From Arthrobacter globiformis (GTDB lineage Bacteria > Actinomycetota > Actinomycetes > Actinomycetales > Micrococcaceae), in assembly GCF_030818015.1 (NCBI RefSeq), contig NZ_JAUSZX010000001.1, forward strand, positions 4,774,001-4,838,000: a DNA stretch of 64,000 nucleotides, read 5' to 3'. Shown here one piece after another: positions 44,469-53,635 of this stretch (its first letter is position 1; every line of letters starts with the position of its first letter). The notes beneath the pieces are model-generated. The model had not been told where the DNA came from, ran no database searches, and was given only the letters and a program-made list of their open reading frames with translations. Position numbers and translations under genes: made by a program.

Positions 44469-45713
44469 GTGCCGATTGCCGCAGACGCCCGCCAGATGCA
44501 GGAAGACCTTGCCCGGTTCCGCCACGACCTGCACCGGGAACCCGAAATCGGACTGCAGCTGCCGCGGACCCAGGAAAAGGTACTGAAGGCACTGGAGGGC
44601 CTGCCGTACGAAATCACCCTTGGCAAGGAGACGACGTCGGTCACCGCGGTCCTGCGCGGCGGCGATCCCAGTGGCACTGCACCCGCCGTCCTGCTGCGGG
44701 CGGATATGGACGGGCTTCCCGTCCAGGAGAAGACCGGCGTCGACTACACCTCCACCATCGACGGCGCGATGCACGCGTGCGGCCATGACCTCCACACCTC
44801 CATGCTCACCGGCGCGGCCACCCTCCTCGCCGAGCGTCGGCACCGGCTGGCGGGCGACGTCGTCCTGATGTTCCAGCCCGGCGAGGAAGGCTGCGACGGC
44901 GCCAGCTACATGATCCGCGAAGGCGTCCTGGACGCCCCCGGCAGGCGCGTGGACGCGGCCTACGGCATGCACGTGTTCTCCTCCCTCGAGCCGCACGGAA
45001 CGTTCTGCACCAAGCCCGGCGTGATGCTCAGCGCCTCCGACGGCCTGGTGGTCACCGTGCTCGGCGCCGGCGGCCACGGCTCCGCCCCGCATTCGGCCAA
45101 GGATCCCGTGACGGCCGCAGCCGAAATGGTCACGGCCCTGCAGGTGATGGTCACGCGCCAGTTCAACATGTTCGATCCCGTAGTCCTCTCCGTCGGGGTG
45201 CTCCACGCAGGCACCAAGCGCAATGTCATCCCGGAAACGGCCCGCATCGAGGCCACCATCCGCACGTTCTCCGACGAGAACCGGCAGCGGATGATGGACG
45301 CCGTGCCGCGGCTGCTCAAGGGCATCGCGGCGGCGCACGGCCTCGACGTCGATGTGGACTACCAGCAGGAATACCCCCTCACCATCACCGACCTGGACGA
45401 GACGCACACGGCGGAAAAAGTCATCACTGAACTGTTCGGCGACTCGCGGCTCTCGCGGTGGGCCACCCCGCTCAGCGGCTCCGAGGACTTCTCCCGGGTC
45501 CTGGCCGAGGTGCCCGGCACGTTTGTCGGGCTGAGCGCCGTCCCCCGGGACGCGGACCACGCCACCTCCCCGTTCAACCACTCGCCGTACGCAACGTTCG
45601 ACGACGGCGTGCTGGCTGACGGTGCCGCGCTCTACGCGGAACTCGCCATTAGCCGCCTGGATGCCCTGGCCGCCGCCGGCGCCCGGGTCCCCGCTTCCGT
45701 TCCGGCTCTCTAG
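44469..45713 (+). CDS. M20-family amidohydrolase/carboxypeptidase
   Basis: A 414-aa metal-dependent hydrolase of the IAA-amino-acid hydrolase/hippurate-type group: HDLHREPEIG, RADMDGLPV, HACGHDLHTS (metal His and Asp), QPGEEGCDGA (catalytic Glu), the dimerisation-domain segment GHGSAPHS, and SGSEDFS near the C-terminus. It cleaves N-acyl or peptide substrates. Start GTG with GAGGAG upstream. It is followed 24 bp later by the MFS gene. Confidence 0.9.
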   Translation: MPIAADARQMQEDLARFRHDLHREPEIGLQLPRTQEKVLKALEGLPYEITLGKETTSVTAVLRGGDPSGTAPAVLLRADMDGLPVQEKTGVDYTSTIDGAMHACGHDLHTSMLTGAATLLAERRHRLAGDVVLMFQPGEEGCDGASYMIREGVLDAPGRRVDAAYGMHVFSSLEPHGTFCTKPGVMLSASDGLVVTVLGAGGHGSAPHSAKDPVTAAAEMVTALQVMVTRQFNMFDPVVLSVGVLHAGTKRNVIPETARIEATIRTFSDENRQRMMDAVPRLLKGIAAAHGLDVDVDYQQEYPLTITDLDETHTAEKVITELFGDSRLSRWATPLSGSEDFSRVLAEVPGTFVGLSAVPRDADHATSPFNHSPYATFDDGVLADGAALYAELAISRLDALAAAGARVPASVPAL

Positions 45714-45737
45714 CCCGCCCATTCCAGGGAGACAACC

Positions 45738-47027
45738 ATGACCGCCATCATCAACGCCCAGCGCCAGGGCAGGACCTCGACCCGCAAGACCATCATCGGC
45801 ACCGGCATCGGAAACGCCGTCGAATGGTACGACTGGGCCATCTACGCCACCTTCACCCCGTTCATCGCCAGCCAGCTGTTCAGCAAGTCAGATCCCGCCT
45901 CAGCCGTGCTGTCCACGCTGGCGATCTTCGCCGTCGGCTTCGTTGCCCGTCCTTTCGGCGGTTTCCTGTTCGGCTGGATCGGTGACCGGGTGGGCCGCAA
46001 GGCGTCCATGACGCTCGCCGTCGGCCTGGCGTCGCTGGGCAGCCTCATGATCGGCATCGCCCCCACGTTCGCCAGCGTCGGGGCCTTCGCATCGCTGATG
46101 CTGCTGGTGGCCCGGCTGGTCCAGGGCCTGGCACACGGCGGCGAACTGCCGTCGTCGCAGACCTATCTCTCCGAAATGGCCCCCAGGGAACACCGCGGAT
46201 TCTGGGCCACGCTGATCTACACCTCCGGGACAGTCGGGATCCTGTTTGGGACCCTGCTGGGCGCGGTGCTGAACATGGCACTGACTACTGAGGTCATGAA
46301 CGCCTGGGGCTGGCGCATCCCGTTCCTGATCGGAGCCGCGATGGGCCTGTACGCACTGATCATGCGGTCCCGGCTGCACGAGACGGACGTCTTCGAGGGC
46401 GAGACTGCCACGGAGAAGCGCGCCCCGCTCTGGCCGCAGATCGTCCGATACCGCAAGCAGGCCCTGCAGGTGATCGGCCTGACCGTGGGCCTCACCGTCA
46501 TCTACTACATCTGGGGCGTCGTGGCTCCCAGCTACGCGACCACCGCCCTGAAGATCGACCGCGGCGAGGCCCTCTGGGCCGGCGTCATCGGCAACGTCGT
46601 CTTCATTGCCGCGCTTCCGGTCTGGGGCAAGCTGTCCGACCGGATCGGACGCAAGAAGGTGCTGTGGGCCGGCGCGATCGGCTCCGCCGTGATGCACTTC
46701 CCGATGACGTGGCTGCTGAAGGATTCCGCCTGGCAGCTGGCCGTGAGCATGTCCGTGATGCTCATCTTCATCGCCGCGAGCGCCGCCATCGTTCCGGCCG
46801 TGTACGCCGAGCTGTTCCCCACAAGCATCCGCACGGTGGGCGTGGGCGTGCCGTACTCCATCTGCGTGGCAGTGTTCGGCGGCACGGCCCCCTACCTGCA
46901 GCAGTGGCTAGGCACCACGGTCCACATGCCGAACCTGTTCAACGTCTACGCGGTGGTTCTGCTGGCCGTCAGCGTGGCGTTCATCTTCACCATCCCTGAG
47001 ACCAAGGGCAAGGACCTGGCGCACTAG
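45738..47027 (+). CDS. MFS transporter, MHS family
   Basis: A 429-aa metabolite:H+ symporter. Landmarks: GIGNAVEWYDWAIYATF (N-terminal helix), RPFGGFLFGWIGDRVGRK (A-motif), ARLVQGLAHGGELPSSQTYLSEMAP and a second RIGRKKVL loop. The pattern fits KgtP/ShiA-like uptake of organic acids or acylated substrates. With the adjacent M20 hydrolase it forms an uptake-and-cleavage unit controlled by the Lrp regulator. Confidence 0.9.
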   Translation: MTAIINAQRQGRTSTRKTIIGTGIGNAVEWYDWAIYATFTPFIASQLFSKSDPASAVLSTLAIFAVGFVARPFGGFLFGWIGDRVGRKASMTLAVGLASLGSLMIGIAPTFASVGAFASLMLLVARLVQGLAHGGELPSSQTYLSEMAPREHRGFWATLIYTSGTVGILFGTLLGAVLNMALTTEVMNAWGWRIPFLIGAAMGLYALIMRSRLHETDVFEGETATEKRAPLWPQIVRYRKQALQVIGLTVGLTVIYYIWGVVAPSYATTALKIDRGEALWAGVIGNVVFIAALPVWGKLSDRIGRKKVLWAGAIGSAVMHFPMTWLLKDSAWQLAVSMSVMLIFIAASAAIVPAVYAELFPTSIRTVGVGVPYSICVAVFGGTAPYLQQWLGTTVHMPNLFNVYAVVLLAVSVAFIFTIPETKGKDLAH

Positions 47028-47042
47028 CCCATCCCAACCAGA

Positions 47043-47088
47043 TAGCAGCAGAGGGCGTTCTGAACGATGAGAACGCCCTCTGCTGCTA
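47043..47088. terminator. Bidirectional terminator between MFS genes
   Basis: A perfect 19-bp inverted repeat (47043-47061 and 47070-47088, 8-nt loop) between two converging genes, with TTATAT on the plus side. Confidence 0.85.
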
Positions 47089-47101
47089 GTTATATGGGCT
47101 G

Positions 47102-48403
47102 CTAGTCGCCGATGAACCTGTCCCGCCCTGCCCGGTAGCCAAACACCGCGGCCAGCGTTCCCACCGCCAGGAAGAGGAGCCCCGCCGCAGCAAACGAGCC
47201 GGTGCCCTGGTGCAGCTGACCCACCAGCAGCGTGCCGGTGGAGCCGAGCCCGTAGCCCACCCCCTGCATCATGCCGGAGAGGTGGGCTGCGGTGTGCCCG
47301 TCGCGTGTGCGGAGCATGATCATCGTCAGGGCGACGGCGGTGAGGCTTCCCTGGCCCAGCCCCAGCAGGCCCGTCCACACCCAGACCAGCTCGAGCGGGC
47401 CGAAGATGCTCAGTGCAAAGCCGCCGCCGGTCATGAGCGCCACCACGGTGTTGATCGCCCGCTGGTCGCGGAATCGGGCTGCGAGTGCCGGAGCGAACAG
47501 CGAGCCCAGCATCTGCAACACAATGGACGCCGACACAATCAGCCCGGCCGTTCCGCCGTCCACTCCGCGCTCGCGCAGGATCGGTGCGAGCCAGGCGAAG
47601 ACGCTGAAGGACATCATCGCTTGCAGCACCATGAAGATCGTGACCTGCCAGGCCACCGCCGAGCGCCACACATTCACGCCCTCGTGCACCGCCGTCTGCT
47701 GCCCGTGCCGCTGCCGTAAGGCCACCGGCAGGAAGAGCAGAAGCACGACGGCGGCCGGTGCCGCCCAGAACCACAGCGCCCAAGTCCACCGTCCGGTAGC
47801 GCTGAAAACGGGGTAGGTGAAGCCGGCACCCAGGGCGGCCGACGCGCAGATGGCCGTGGTGTACAGGCCGCCCATCAGGCCGAGCCGGTGCGGGAAATCC
47901 CGCTTCACCAGCCCGGGCAACAACACGTTGCACAGCGCAATGGCGGCCCCGCATGCAGCCGTCCCGGCGAACAGCGCCGGCAGATGCCCGGCGCCCGGGA
48001 CCCCGGCGGGCCGCAGGAGTAGGCCGGCCGTGAGGACCGCCATCGCTCCGAGCAGGACCCGTTCCGCGCCGAACCGGCGGGCTAGGACCGGGGCCAGCGG
48101 CGCAAACGCACCGAGCAGGGTGACCGGCACCGTGGTCAGCACCACCACCGCCCAGCCAGGCAGGCCGGCGTCGGACGTCACTTCGGGGAGTACCGCCGAA
48201 AAACTCGAGAACACAGTCCGCAGGTTCAGCCCGATCAGCACCAGGCACAGTCCCAGGTAGGCCAGGGCCCGGCGGCCGGTCACACGAGTGGGTTCAGCTG
48301 CGGGAACGTCGTCTGCCTCTGCGTCCACCAGGGTATTCGGATTGGCTGCGTTGCGTTGCGGCGGATTGCCGTCACGTTGGCCTGAGTTCTGGGCGTCGAT
48401 CAC
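47102..48403 (-). CDS. MFS transporter, CynX/NimT-like
   Basis: A 433-aa transporter with 12 helices, preceded by a ~45-residue polar N-terminus. LGLCLVLIGLNLRTVFSSFSAVLPEV is the characteristic first helix of the CynX/NimT group (cyanate or 2-nitroimidazole transporters); the substrate is unknown. The GTG start at 48403 is preceded by AACAAT 6 nt upstream, and no ribosome site is seen. The longer frame upstream has no conserved content. Confidence 0.8.
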   Translation of the reverse strand: MIDAQNSGQRDGNPPQRNAANPNTLVDAEADDVPAAEPTRVTGRRALAYLGLCLVLIGLNLRTVFSSFSAVLPEVTSDAGLPGWAVVVLTTVPVTLLGAFAPLAPVLARRFGAERVLLGAMAVLTAGLLLRPAGVPGAGHLPALFAGTAACGAAIALCNVLLPGLVKRDFPHRLGLMGGLYTTAICASAALGAGFTYPVFSATGRWTWALWFWAAPAAVVLLLFLPVALRQRHGQQTAVHEGVNVWRSAVAWQVTIFMVLQAMMSFSVFAWLAPILRERGVDGGTAGLIVSASIVLQMLGSLFAPALAARFRDQRAINTVVALMTGGGFALSIFGPLELVWVWTGLLGLGQGSLTAVALTMIMLRTRDGHTAAHLSGMMQGVGYGLGSTGTLLVGQLHQGTGSFAAAGLLFLAVGTLAAVFGYRAGRDRFIGD

Positions 48404-48592
48404 CCGCCCATTGTTACAGGAGCCCAGTACGGGCCGGGGCGTCACCGAGCCACGACCCCGGGCGGGGTCTCCCCAGACGGGGTTATCCACATACGGGATC
48501 AGCACGGTATCCCGGGCGCCCGCGGCGCCAATAGTGTGGTCGGCACCTAGCGATCCAACGAGCCGGCCCGGCCGATTTTCACGAGGAGAACC

Positions 48593-49012
48593 ATGAGCTT
48601 TCCGCAGGCACCGGAGTCCAGTGAGCCGCCGCCGCGGTACGGCCCGGCAGGCAAAGGCCCCGGCGGCCAAAGGCAGCGTGCGTCCGGCACGGGCGTGGCC
48701 AGCATCATCTGCGCCGTGGTGGTGATGCCCAGCATGATCATCACAGCCGTGCCGACGATGTTCGTCGCACTGTTCACCCGCCCAGATACCGGCAGTAACG
48801 GCAAGGAATGGATGGCAAACTTTGTCTTTCTTAGCCTGCCTGTGTTGCTCGGACTGCTCTCCATGATTTTTGGGCTCTTCGCCGTCAGTCGGTCACCACG
48901 CGGTTCCAACGGGTGGAGCGCTGGTGTTGCCGGCCTCATAGTGGTGCCAGTGGAGGCCGTCATCATATTTTTACCGGCGATTCAGCGCGGCCAATTTGAT
49001 GTCTTCTATTGA
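48593..49012 (+). CDS. Small membrane protein, DUF4190-like
   Basis: A 139-aa protein: ~30 residues rich in Pro/Gly/Gln, then three to four membrane helices (SIICAVVVMPSMIITAVPTMFV, FVFLSLPVLLGLLSMIFGLFAV, and GVAGLIVVPVEAVIIF). The layout resembles DUF4190-type proteins. The function is unknown. The ATG has GAGGAGAACC upstream. Confidence 0.65.
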   Translation: MSFPQAPESSEPPPRYGPAGKGPGGQRQRASGTGVASIICAVVVMPSMIITAVPTMFVALFTRPDTGSNGKEWMANFVFLSLPVLLGLLSMIFGLFAVSRSPRGSNGWSAGVAGLIVVPVEAVIIFLPAIQRGQFDVFY

Positions 49013-49108
49013 GCGGTGGCCACCACCTGTGATTTCCGGGGGTCCACCACCGGCCCTGTAAAGCTTGGCCTGAAAGCCACGCCGTCCGGCTCCACTATTC
49101 TGGAATGG

Positions 49109-50041
49109 ATGAGCGAAACTTCCGAAACCCCGCAGCCGCCGGCAAATCCGAACCAGCCCCGGCCGGTCACGCCGGGAAGCCAGGCCTCCTACGGAACCTA
49201 CGGCGGACGGCCTGTCAGCTTCGTTCGGCGCGGAACCCGGCTGCAGGGGCGTCGCCAGGCGGCCTGGGAGGAGCACTCCGGCCGCTGGGCCATCGACGTG
49301 CCCCGCCACGTGGCCAACACGTCGGTCCACCCCGACTACTCGTTCGACGCCGAAGCCGAATTCGGACGCCAGGCACCGCTGATTGTTGAGATCGGCTCGG
49401 GCCTGGGAGAGGCCGTTTGCCACGCCGCGGAGGAAAACCCGGACAAGGACTTCCTCGCCGTGGAGGTCTACACTCCCGGCCTGGCTAACACCATGATCAA
49501 GATCAACAGCCGCGGCCTGACCAATGTGCGCGTGGTGGAGGCGAACGCCCCCGAGGTCCTCGCCACCATGCTGCCGCCCGGCTCGGTCAGCGAACTGTGG
49601 ATCTTCTTCCCGGACCCCTGGCACAAGTCCCGGCACCACAAGCGCCGCCTGATCCAGCCCGAATTCGCGGAGCTCGCCGCAAGGGCGCTGAAGCCGGGCG
49701 GCCTGTGGCGAATCGCCACGGACTGGTCCAACTATGCCGTGCACGTCCGCGACGTCCTCGCCGGATCGGAGGCGTTCGAAAACCTTCACAACGGTGAGCG
49801 CAGCGGCCCCGAGAGTCCGCTCACCCACGTGTGGCAGACCGGCGTCGAGTCGCTGGTGGGGGGCGCGCCGGTGAAAGAGGGTCGGGCGCCCGTGAGCACA
49901 GAACACACCGGGCCCAACGAGGGCATCGACGAAAGAGGCGGCTGGGCCCCCCGCTTCGAGGGCCGCATCCGCACCAGCTTCGAGAACAAGGCCCACGAAG
50001 CCGGCCGGATGATTTTCGACCTCTGCTACCGCCGGGTTTAG
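49109..50041 (+). CDS. trmB: tRNA (guanine-N7-)-methyltransferase
   Basis: Methylates G46 of tRNA with SAM. The 310-aa protein has the SAM site VEIGSGLGEA, FLAVEVYTPGLANTM and the family-specific PDPWHKSRHHKRRL with DWSNYAVHV. The N-terminal ~40 residues are Pro-rich and the C-terminal third has an extra loop, so it is longer than the ~215-aa E. coli enzyme. TATTCT ends 7 nt before the ATG at 49109 with no ribosome site, so it is probably leaderless. Confidence 0.95.
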   Translation: MSETSETPQPPANPNQPRPVTPGSQASYGTYGGRPVSFVRRGTRLQGRRQAAWEEHSGRWAIDVPRHVANTSVHPDYSFDAEAEFGRQAPLIVEIGSGLGEAVCHAAEENPDKDFLAVEVYTPGLANTMIKINSRGLTNVRVVEANAPEVLATMLPPGSVSELWIFFPDPWHKSRHHKRRLIQPEFAELAARALKPGGLWRIATDWSNYAVHVRDVLAGSEAFENLHNGERSGPESPLTHVWQTGVESLVGGAPVKEGRAPVSTEHTGPNEGIDERGGWAPRFEGRIRTSFENKAHEAGRMIFDLCYRRV

Positions 50042-50077
50042 CCGCGCCGGACCCCGGGTCCAGCCGCGCCAGCCCCA

Positions 50078-50127
50078 GGTTCCGGCGCTGCAGCGCCGCC
50101 CGGGTTCCGGTGCTGCAGCGCCGCCCG
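50078..50127 (+). repeat. 25-bp tandem repeat with hairpin after trmB
   Basis: Two adjacent 25-bp copies (50078-50102 and 50103-50127) differ at one base. Each has GG(C/T)GCTGCAGCGCC, which can fold into a hairpin. No T-run follows; it may reduce read-through. Confidence 0.6.
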
Positions 50128-50183
50128 ATCCGTGCCCGTCCGGGCCTCTGTTCCCCGGCCCCCCGCCGTGGCACGATAAGCGT

Positions 50184-51044
50184 GTGGCGGAGTGCCACAG
50201 CAGCTGCCGGCGCGAAGGGGCGATCATCAAACGAGAACTGAGAAGCGCAGCCGGCAAGGCCGAGGACGTCTCGAACTCGAAGCCCCTCGAAATGCTGGCA
50301 CGCGGTGGATTTGCCGTTAGCGGTGTGCTCCACATCCTGGTCGGCCTTATTACCTTCGGGCTCGCCCGGGGCCGTGGCGGCCGCGCTGATGTGAGCGGCG
50401 CCGTTGCCGAACTTGCCAGCCAGCCGGCCGGGCCGGTGCTCCTGTGGTGCAGTTTCGCCGCTTGCGTGGCCCTCGCCCTGTGGCAGGCCGGTGATGCGAT
50501 TTTCGACTTCGAACGGTTGCCCGCAAAGCACAAGGCCGGCAAGAAGCTGCAGGCCGCAGCACAGGCCGCCGTGTATGCCGGGCTGGCGTTCACGCTGGCC
50601 GCCTTCGCGCGCGGTGCCGGCAAGGACAACCGGGAATCAGCCAGCGATCTCACGGTCACTCTCATGAAGGCGCCGGGCGGCGTCTTGCTCTTGGTGCTGA
50701 TCGGGGCAGCCGTGGCCGTCGTAGGGATCGTCTATGCGGTCCGCGGCTTCCAAAAGTCTTTTGAGAAGCACATCAACCTGCCGTCTTCCCCCCGCGGGCG
50801 CAAAGCCATTACCGGCCTTGGCGTGGCGGGTTATGTGGCCAAGGGCGTTGCCCTGTTTGTGACGGGCCTGCTGGTGGTCATCGCCACCGTCACCGTCCAT
50901 CCCGAGCAGTCGACAGGTCTCGACGGCGGGCTCCGCGCCCTGCGCGAACAGCCCTACGGGGTGTACGTGCTGGCCGCGGTGGGCGCCGGGCTCATCTGCT
51001 ACGGGGTCTTCATGGTGGTGCGGGCCCGGCTCGCCAGGATGTAA
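50184..51044 (+). CDS. DUF1206 membrane protein
   Basis: A 286-aa protein with six membrane helices arranged as three repeated two-helix units. Each opens with a G-F/Y-x-(V/A)-x-G-x-(L/A) pattern (ARGGFAVSGVLHILVG, AQAAVYAGLAFTLAAF and GVAGYVAKGVALFVTG), the DUF1206 signature. The function is unknown. The GTG start at 50184 is tentative. Confidence 0.8.
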   Translation: MAECHSSCRREGAIIKRELRSAAGKAEDVSNSKPLEMLARGGFAVSGVLHILVGLITFGLARGRGGRADVSGAVAELASQPAGPVLLWCSFAACVALALWQAGDAIFDFERLPAKHKAGKKLQAAAQAAVYAGLAFTLAAFARGAGKDNRESASDLTVTLMKAPGGVLLLVLIGAAVAVVGIVYAVRGFQKSFEKHINLPSSPRGRKAITGLGVAGYVAKGVALFVTGLLVVIATVTVHPEQSTGLDGGLRALREQPYGVYVLAAVGAGLICYGVFMVVRARLARM

Positions 51045-51059
51045 GTCCGCCGGGACGGT

Positions 51060-51743
51060 TCAGGTGCCCGGTACGGCAATGACGGCAATGGTCTGCTGCC
51101 GGTCGTTCCGCACCTCGACGCTGGCGATGCTCGTGTACTGCAGCGGGGTAGCGCTGGTGACCCGGACCCTTCCGCTCGGCGTCGCCATCCATGCACAGGC
51201 CCGATCCTCAACTCCGGCGCGGTCCTTCACCCACAGTGAAAGCCGTCCGTTCGGGGGCAGGCTCCGCCCGTCCACGGCAAGTTCGGTGCCCCAGGTTTTC
51301 TTGACCATTCCCACGGTGACCTGCATGCCACTGTTGGCCTTGACCGAGTAGCTCGCGTCGGGCTTGTCGGTGGGATCAAAGAGCGGCGCGGCCGCAAATC
51401 CCAGGCCCAGGCAGGCCGCCGCCACCACCCCCACCAGAGCCGCCACCCGCCGCCGGGAATTACGACGGCGGGCCGCCAGTTCGTCCAGAACGGGCTGGGG
51501 GACGGGGGCCATGTCGGGCGACGGGGCGTCCGATCCGGGCCGGCGGGCCGGCGGGACGGCGAGCGCCACGGCGTCCGGGACAGGCACGGCATCCAGCAGT
51601 CCCGGCAGGGATTCCAGGTCCGACAGTTCACTGCGGCACGAGCCGCAGTGCTTGAGGTGGTCCTCGAAGCGCAGCTTGTCCGCTTCATCAAGCCCTCCCA
51701 GCAGGTATGCCCCCAGCAACTCATGGACTTCCTTGCCGTTCAC
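51060..51743 (-). CDS. Anti-sigma factor with zinc-finger motif
   Basis: A 227-aa membrane anti-sigma factor. The cytosolic ASD has the zinc motif H-x3-C-x2-C in DHLKHCGSC, then a Pro-rich linker, one membrane helix (VAALVGVVAAACLGLGFAAA) and an extracytoplasmic domain with a late SVEVRNDRQQ strand typical of RskA-like proteins. Its ATG overlaps the sigma gene stop by 4 nt. It would hold the sigma factor until an outer signal triggers proteolysis. Confidence 0.88.
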   Translation of the reverse strand: MNGKEVHELLGAYLLGGLDEADKLRFEDHLKHCGSCRSELSDLESLPGLLDAVPVPDAVALAVPPARRPGSDAPSPDMAPVPQPVLDELAARRRNSRRRVAALVGVVAAACLGLGFAAAPLFDPTDKPDASYSVKANSGMQVTVGMVKKTWGTELAVDGRSLPPNGRLSLWVKDRAGVEDRACAWMATPSGRVRVTSATPLQYTSIASVEVRNDRQQTIAVIAVPGT

Positions 51744-52240
51744 CGTTCCACACCCATTTCATCGAGTATTGTCCGCAGGGCCTTAACCGCGTAGAACGCC
51801 CTGGATTTCACCGTTCCGCTCGGAATGTTCAACTGCACCGCTGCCTCGCCTACCGTGAACCGCCGGTAGTGCAGTGCCACCAGCACATCACGGTGCTCCG
51901 AACTCAGCCGCAGCAGCGCTTCCTCCATCAGTACCTTGTTCAGAAGATCGTCAACTCGTCCGGTGGCCTCCTCCGGGTCCGCGATGTCACGGTCCTCGGC
52001 TTCCAGCGGCCGACGCTGGGCCTTCCGATAGTTGTCGATCATGATGTTCCGGGCAGTCCGGAAAAGGTAGCTGCGCATACTGCCCGTGACCTTGGGCGCC
52101 TGTTGCCAGACGCGAAGCACCGTTTCCTGGACGATGTCGTCGGCGAGGTGCGGGTCGCGGGAGGCGCTGAGTACAAACCGGCGGAGCGCCGTTCCGTGCT
52201 CGCGGTAGATCGCTGCAACCAAGTCCTCATCCAGCGGCAT
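51740..52240 (-). CDS. ECF RNA polymerase sigma factor
   Basis: A 166-aa ECF sigma. Region 2 (LRRFVLSASRDPHLADDIVQETVLRVWQ) binds the -10 element and region 4 (FTVGEAAVQLNIPSGTVKSRAFYAVKAL) the -35. It resembles the SigK/SigL group whose members have zinc anti-sigmas with a transmembrane helix. ATG at 52240 has GGGAGG upstream. The gene lies behind a GAAC-N17-CGTC promoter on its own strand, as does the divergent lipoprotein. Confidence 0.9.
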   Translation of the reverse strand: MPLDEDLVAAIYREHGTALRRFVLSASRDPHLADDIVQETVLRVWQQAPKVTGSMRSYLFRTARNIMIDNYRKAQRRPLEAEDRDIADPEEATGRVDDLLNKVLMEEALLRLSSEHRDVLVALHYRRFTVGEAAVQLNIPSGTVKSRAFYAVKALRTILDEMGVER

Positions 52241-52304
52241 CTTCGGCCTCCCTGTAATGAGCCAATGAAGCCGTTCCGAGCGGGCCGGCCTTCCTGGCAA
52301 ATAC

Positions 52305-52329
52305 GACGTCGGCAGCCGGCGATAAGTTC
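52305..52329 (-). promoter_or_regulatory. ECF-type promoter of the sigma/anti-sigma operon
   Basis: On the minus strand GAAC (52329-52326), 17 nt, then CGTC (52308-52305), the ECF -35/-10 pattern. It lies 65 bp upstream of the sigma start. It would make the operon self-activating. Confidence 0.6.
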
Positions 52330-52354
52330 AATTCCGGTCAGCCGAAGATCCTTT

Positions 52355-52379
52355 GAACCATTCTTCACCTTTGTGCGTC
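52355..52379 (+). promoter_or_regulatory. ECF-type promoter of the COG4315 lipoprotein
   Basis: GAAC (52355-52358), 17 nt, then CGTC (52376-52379), identical spacing to the divergent promoter 25 bp away. The lipoprotein start is 53 bp downstream. Confidence 0.6.
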
Positions 52380-52432
52380 ATTCCAGATAGCGCCGGTCTC
52401 TCAGTCTGCCGGCCCGAGCCAAGGAGCAGCAC

Positions 52433-52954
52433 ATGAAGAAGCAACTGAGCGTTGGCCTCGCAGTTATGGCCCTTGCCGCCTCACTGACGGCCTGTGGCGG
52501 CGGATCCGGCACAACGACCACTACTACGGCGGCGGCACCTGCCAGCGAGTCACCGGCGGCCACCGCCAGTGAGTCGGCGACAACGGGTGCCAGCGACAGT
52601 GCGGCGGTGGACCTCAAGACCGCGTCGTCCAGCAAGGGTGACATCGTGGTGGACGGCAAAGGCATGAGCGTCTACTACTTCACGAAGGACGTCAAGGACT
52701 CAGGCAAGAGCAACTGCACAGGCGACTGCCTCGTGAAGTGGCCGCCGGTGATTGCTGCCACGGACACCCCCAAGGTCGAGGGTGTAACGGGGACGGTCGG
52801 CACCATTGATACGCCCGACGGCAAGAAGCAGGTGACGGTCAACGGCATGCCCGTCTACCTGTGGGAGAAGGACAAGGCCCCCGGCGACATCACCGGCCAG
52901 GGCGTCGGCAATGTTTGGTACCTCGTGGCACCCGACGGGACCATGATCAAGTAA
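52433..52954 (+). CDS. COG4315-type lipoprotein with two repeats
   Basis: A 173-aa lipoprotein: signal peptide with lipobox LTAC (Cys at 21), Thr/Ala/Ser linker, then two lipoprotein_15-type repeats (PF03640-like) with GMSVYYFTKD...CTGDCLVKWPP and GMPVYLWEKDKAPGD. These proteins face outside; the function is not known, and links to redox or cell-envelope stress have been proposed. It is divergent from the sigma/anti-sigma genes, with matching promoters. Confidence 0.85.
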   Translation: MKKQLSVGLAVMALAASLTACGGGSGTTTTTTAAAPASESPAATASESATTGASDSAAVDLKTASSSKGDIVVDGKGMSVYYFTKDVKDSGKSNCTGDCLVKWPPVIAATDTPKVEGVTGTVGTIDTPDGKKQVTVNGMPVYLWEKDKAPGDITGQGVGNVWYLVAPDGTMIK

Positions 52955-53011
52955 AGCCTGCAGGTTTGGGGCCGGCGCCTCTGCCGGAGGTGCCGGCACT
53001 ACCATCGGAGC

Positions 53012-53605
53012 ATGGCGAATCCACACAATCTGAAAGCAGCGGCCGGAACCTGGAAGTCCATGGTGGACAGCAACCAGGCACTGCTGCTGCGGAAGTCAGG
53101 GCATGACGTCCATTGGTGGGCGGAGCAGGGACGCGCCGCAGGAGTGACGAGCGACGCCCAGCTGCGCGAATGGATGGACGCCGAGCACGGAATCACGGGC
53201 TACGCCCGATACGCCGTGTCCTGGGAAATGTTCGGCTATCCCGAGTTCATGCTGCGGGACGCCGAAGAACTCCTTGATGGCCAGTACAGGGACCACCCGA
53301 ACCTGCGGCCCATCGCCAACACCCTCCTGGCATGGGCCGCAGCCCATCCGGGCGTGGCTATCCAGATGCGCAAAGGCTACGTATCGCTGCACAGCAGCCG
53401 CCGGAAGTTCGCGCAGGTGACGCGGGCAAATAACACGGCAGTGGATGTGACTCTCCGCCTTGAGGCGCCTATTGGGGAGCGCCTCAAGGCGGTCAAGGTC
53501 CGCGAGGGCGATTTCTTCGACCGCAAGGTGCGGCTCACGTCGGAGGACCAGGTGGACCAGGAATTCCTGGACTTCCTCGAGACGGCGCTTGAGCACAACA
53601 GCTGA
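53012..53605 (+). CDS. DUF4287 / DUF5655-like protein
   Basis: A 197-aa cytosolic protein. The N-terminal half (TWKSMVDSN... LREWMDAEHGITGYARYAVSWEMFGYP) fits DUF4287 and the C-terminal half (YVSLHSSRRKFAQV... VRLTSEDQVDQEF) fits DUF5655. The function is unknown. TACCAT ends 6 nt before the ATG, leaderless style, though GGAG in the same 6 nt could act as ribosome site. Confidence 0.75.
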   Translation: MANPHNLKAAAGTWKSMVDSNQALLLRKSGHDVHWWAEQGRAAGVTSDAQLREWMDAEHGITGYARYAVSWEMFGYPEFMLRDAEELLDGQYRDHPNLRPIANTLLAWAAAHPGVAIQMRKGYVSLHSSRRKFAQVTRANNTAVDVTLRLEAPIGERLKAVKVREGDFFDRKVRLTSEDQVDQEFLDFLETALEHNS

Positions 53606-53635
53606 CAGCTGACAGCGCCGCAGGGTTGGCAGGAG

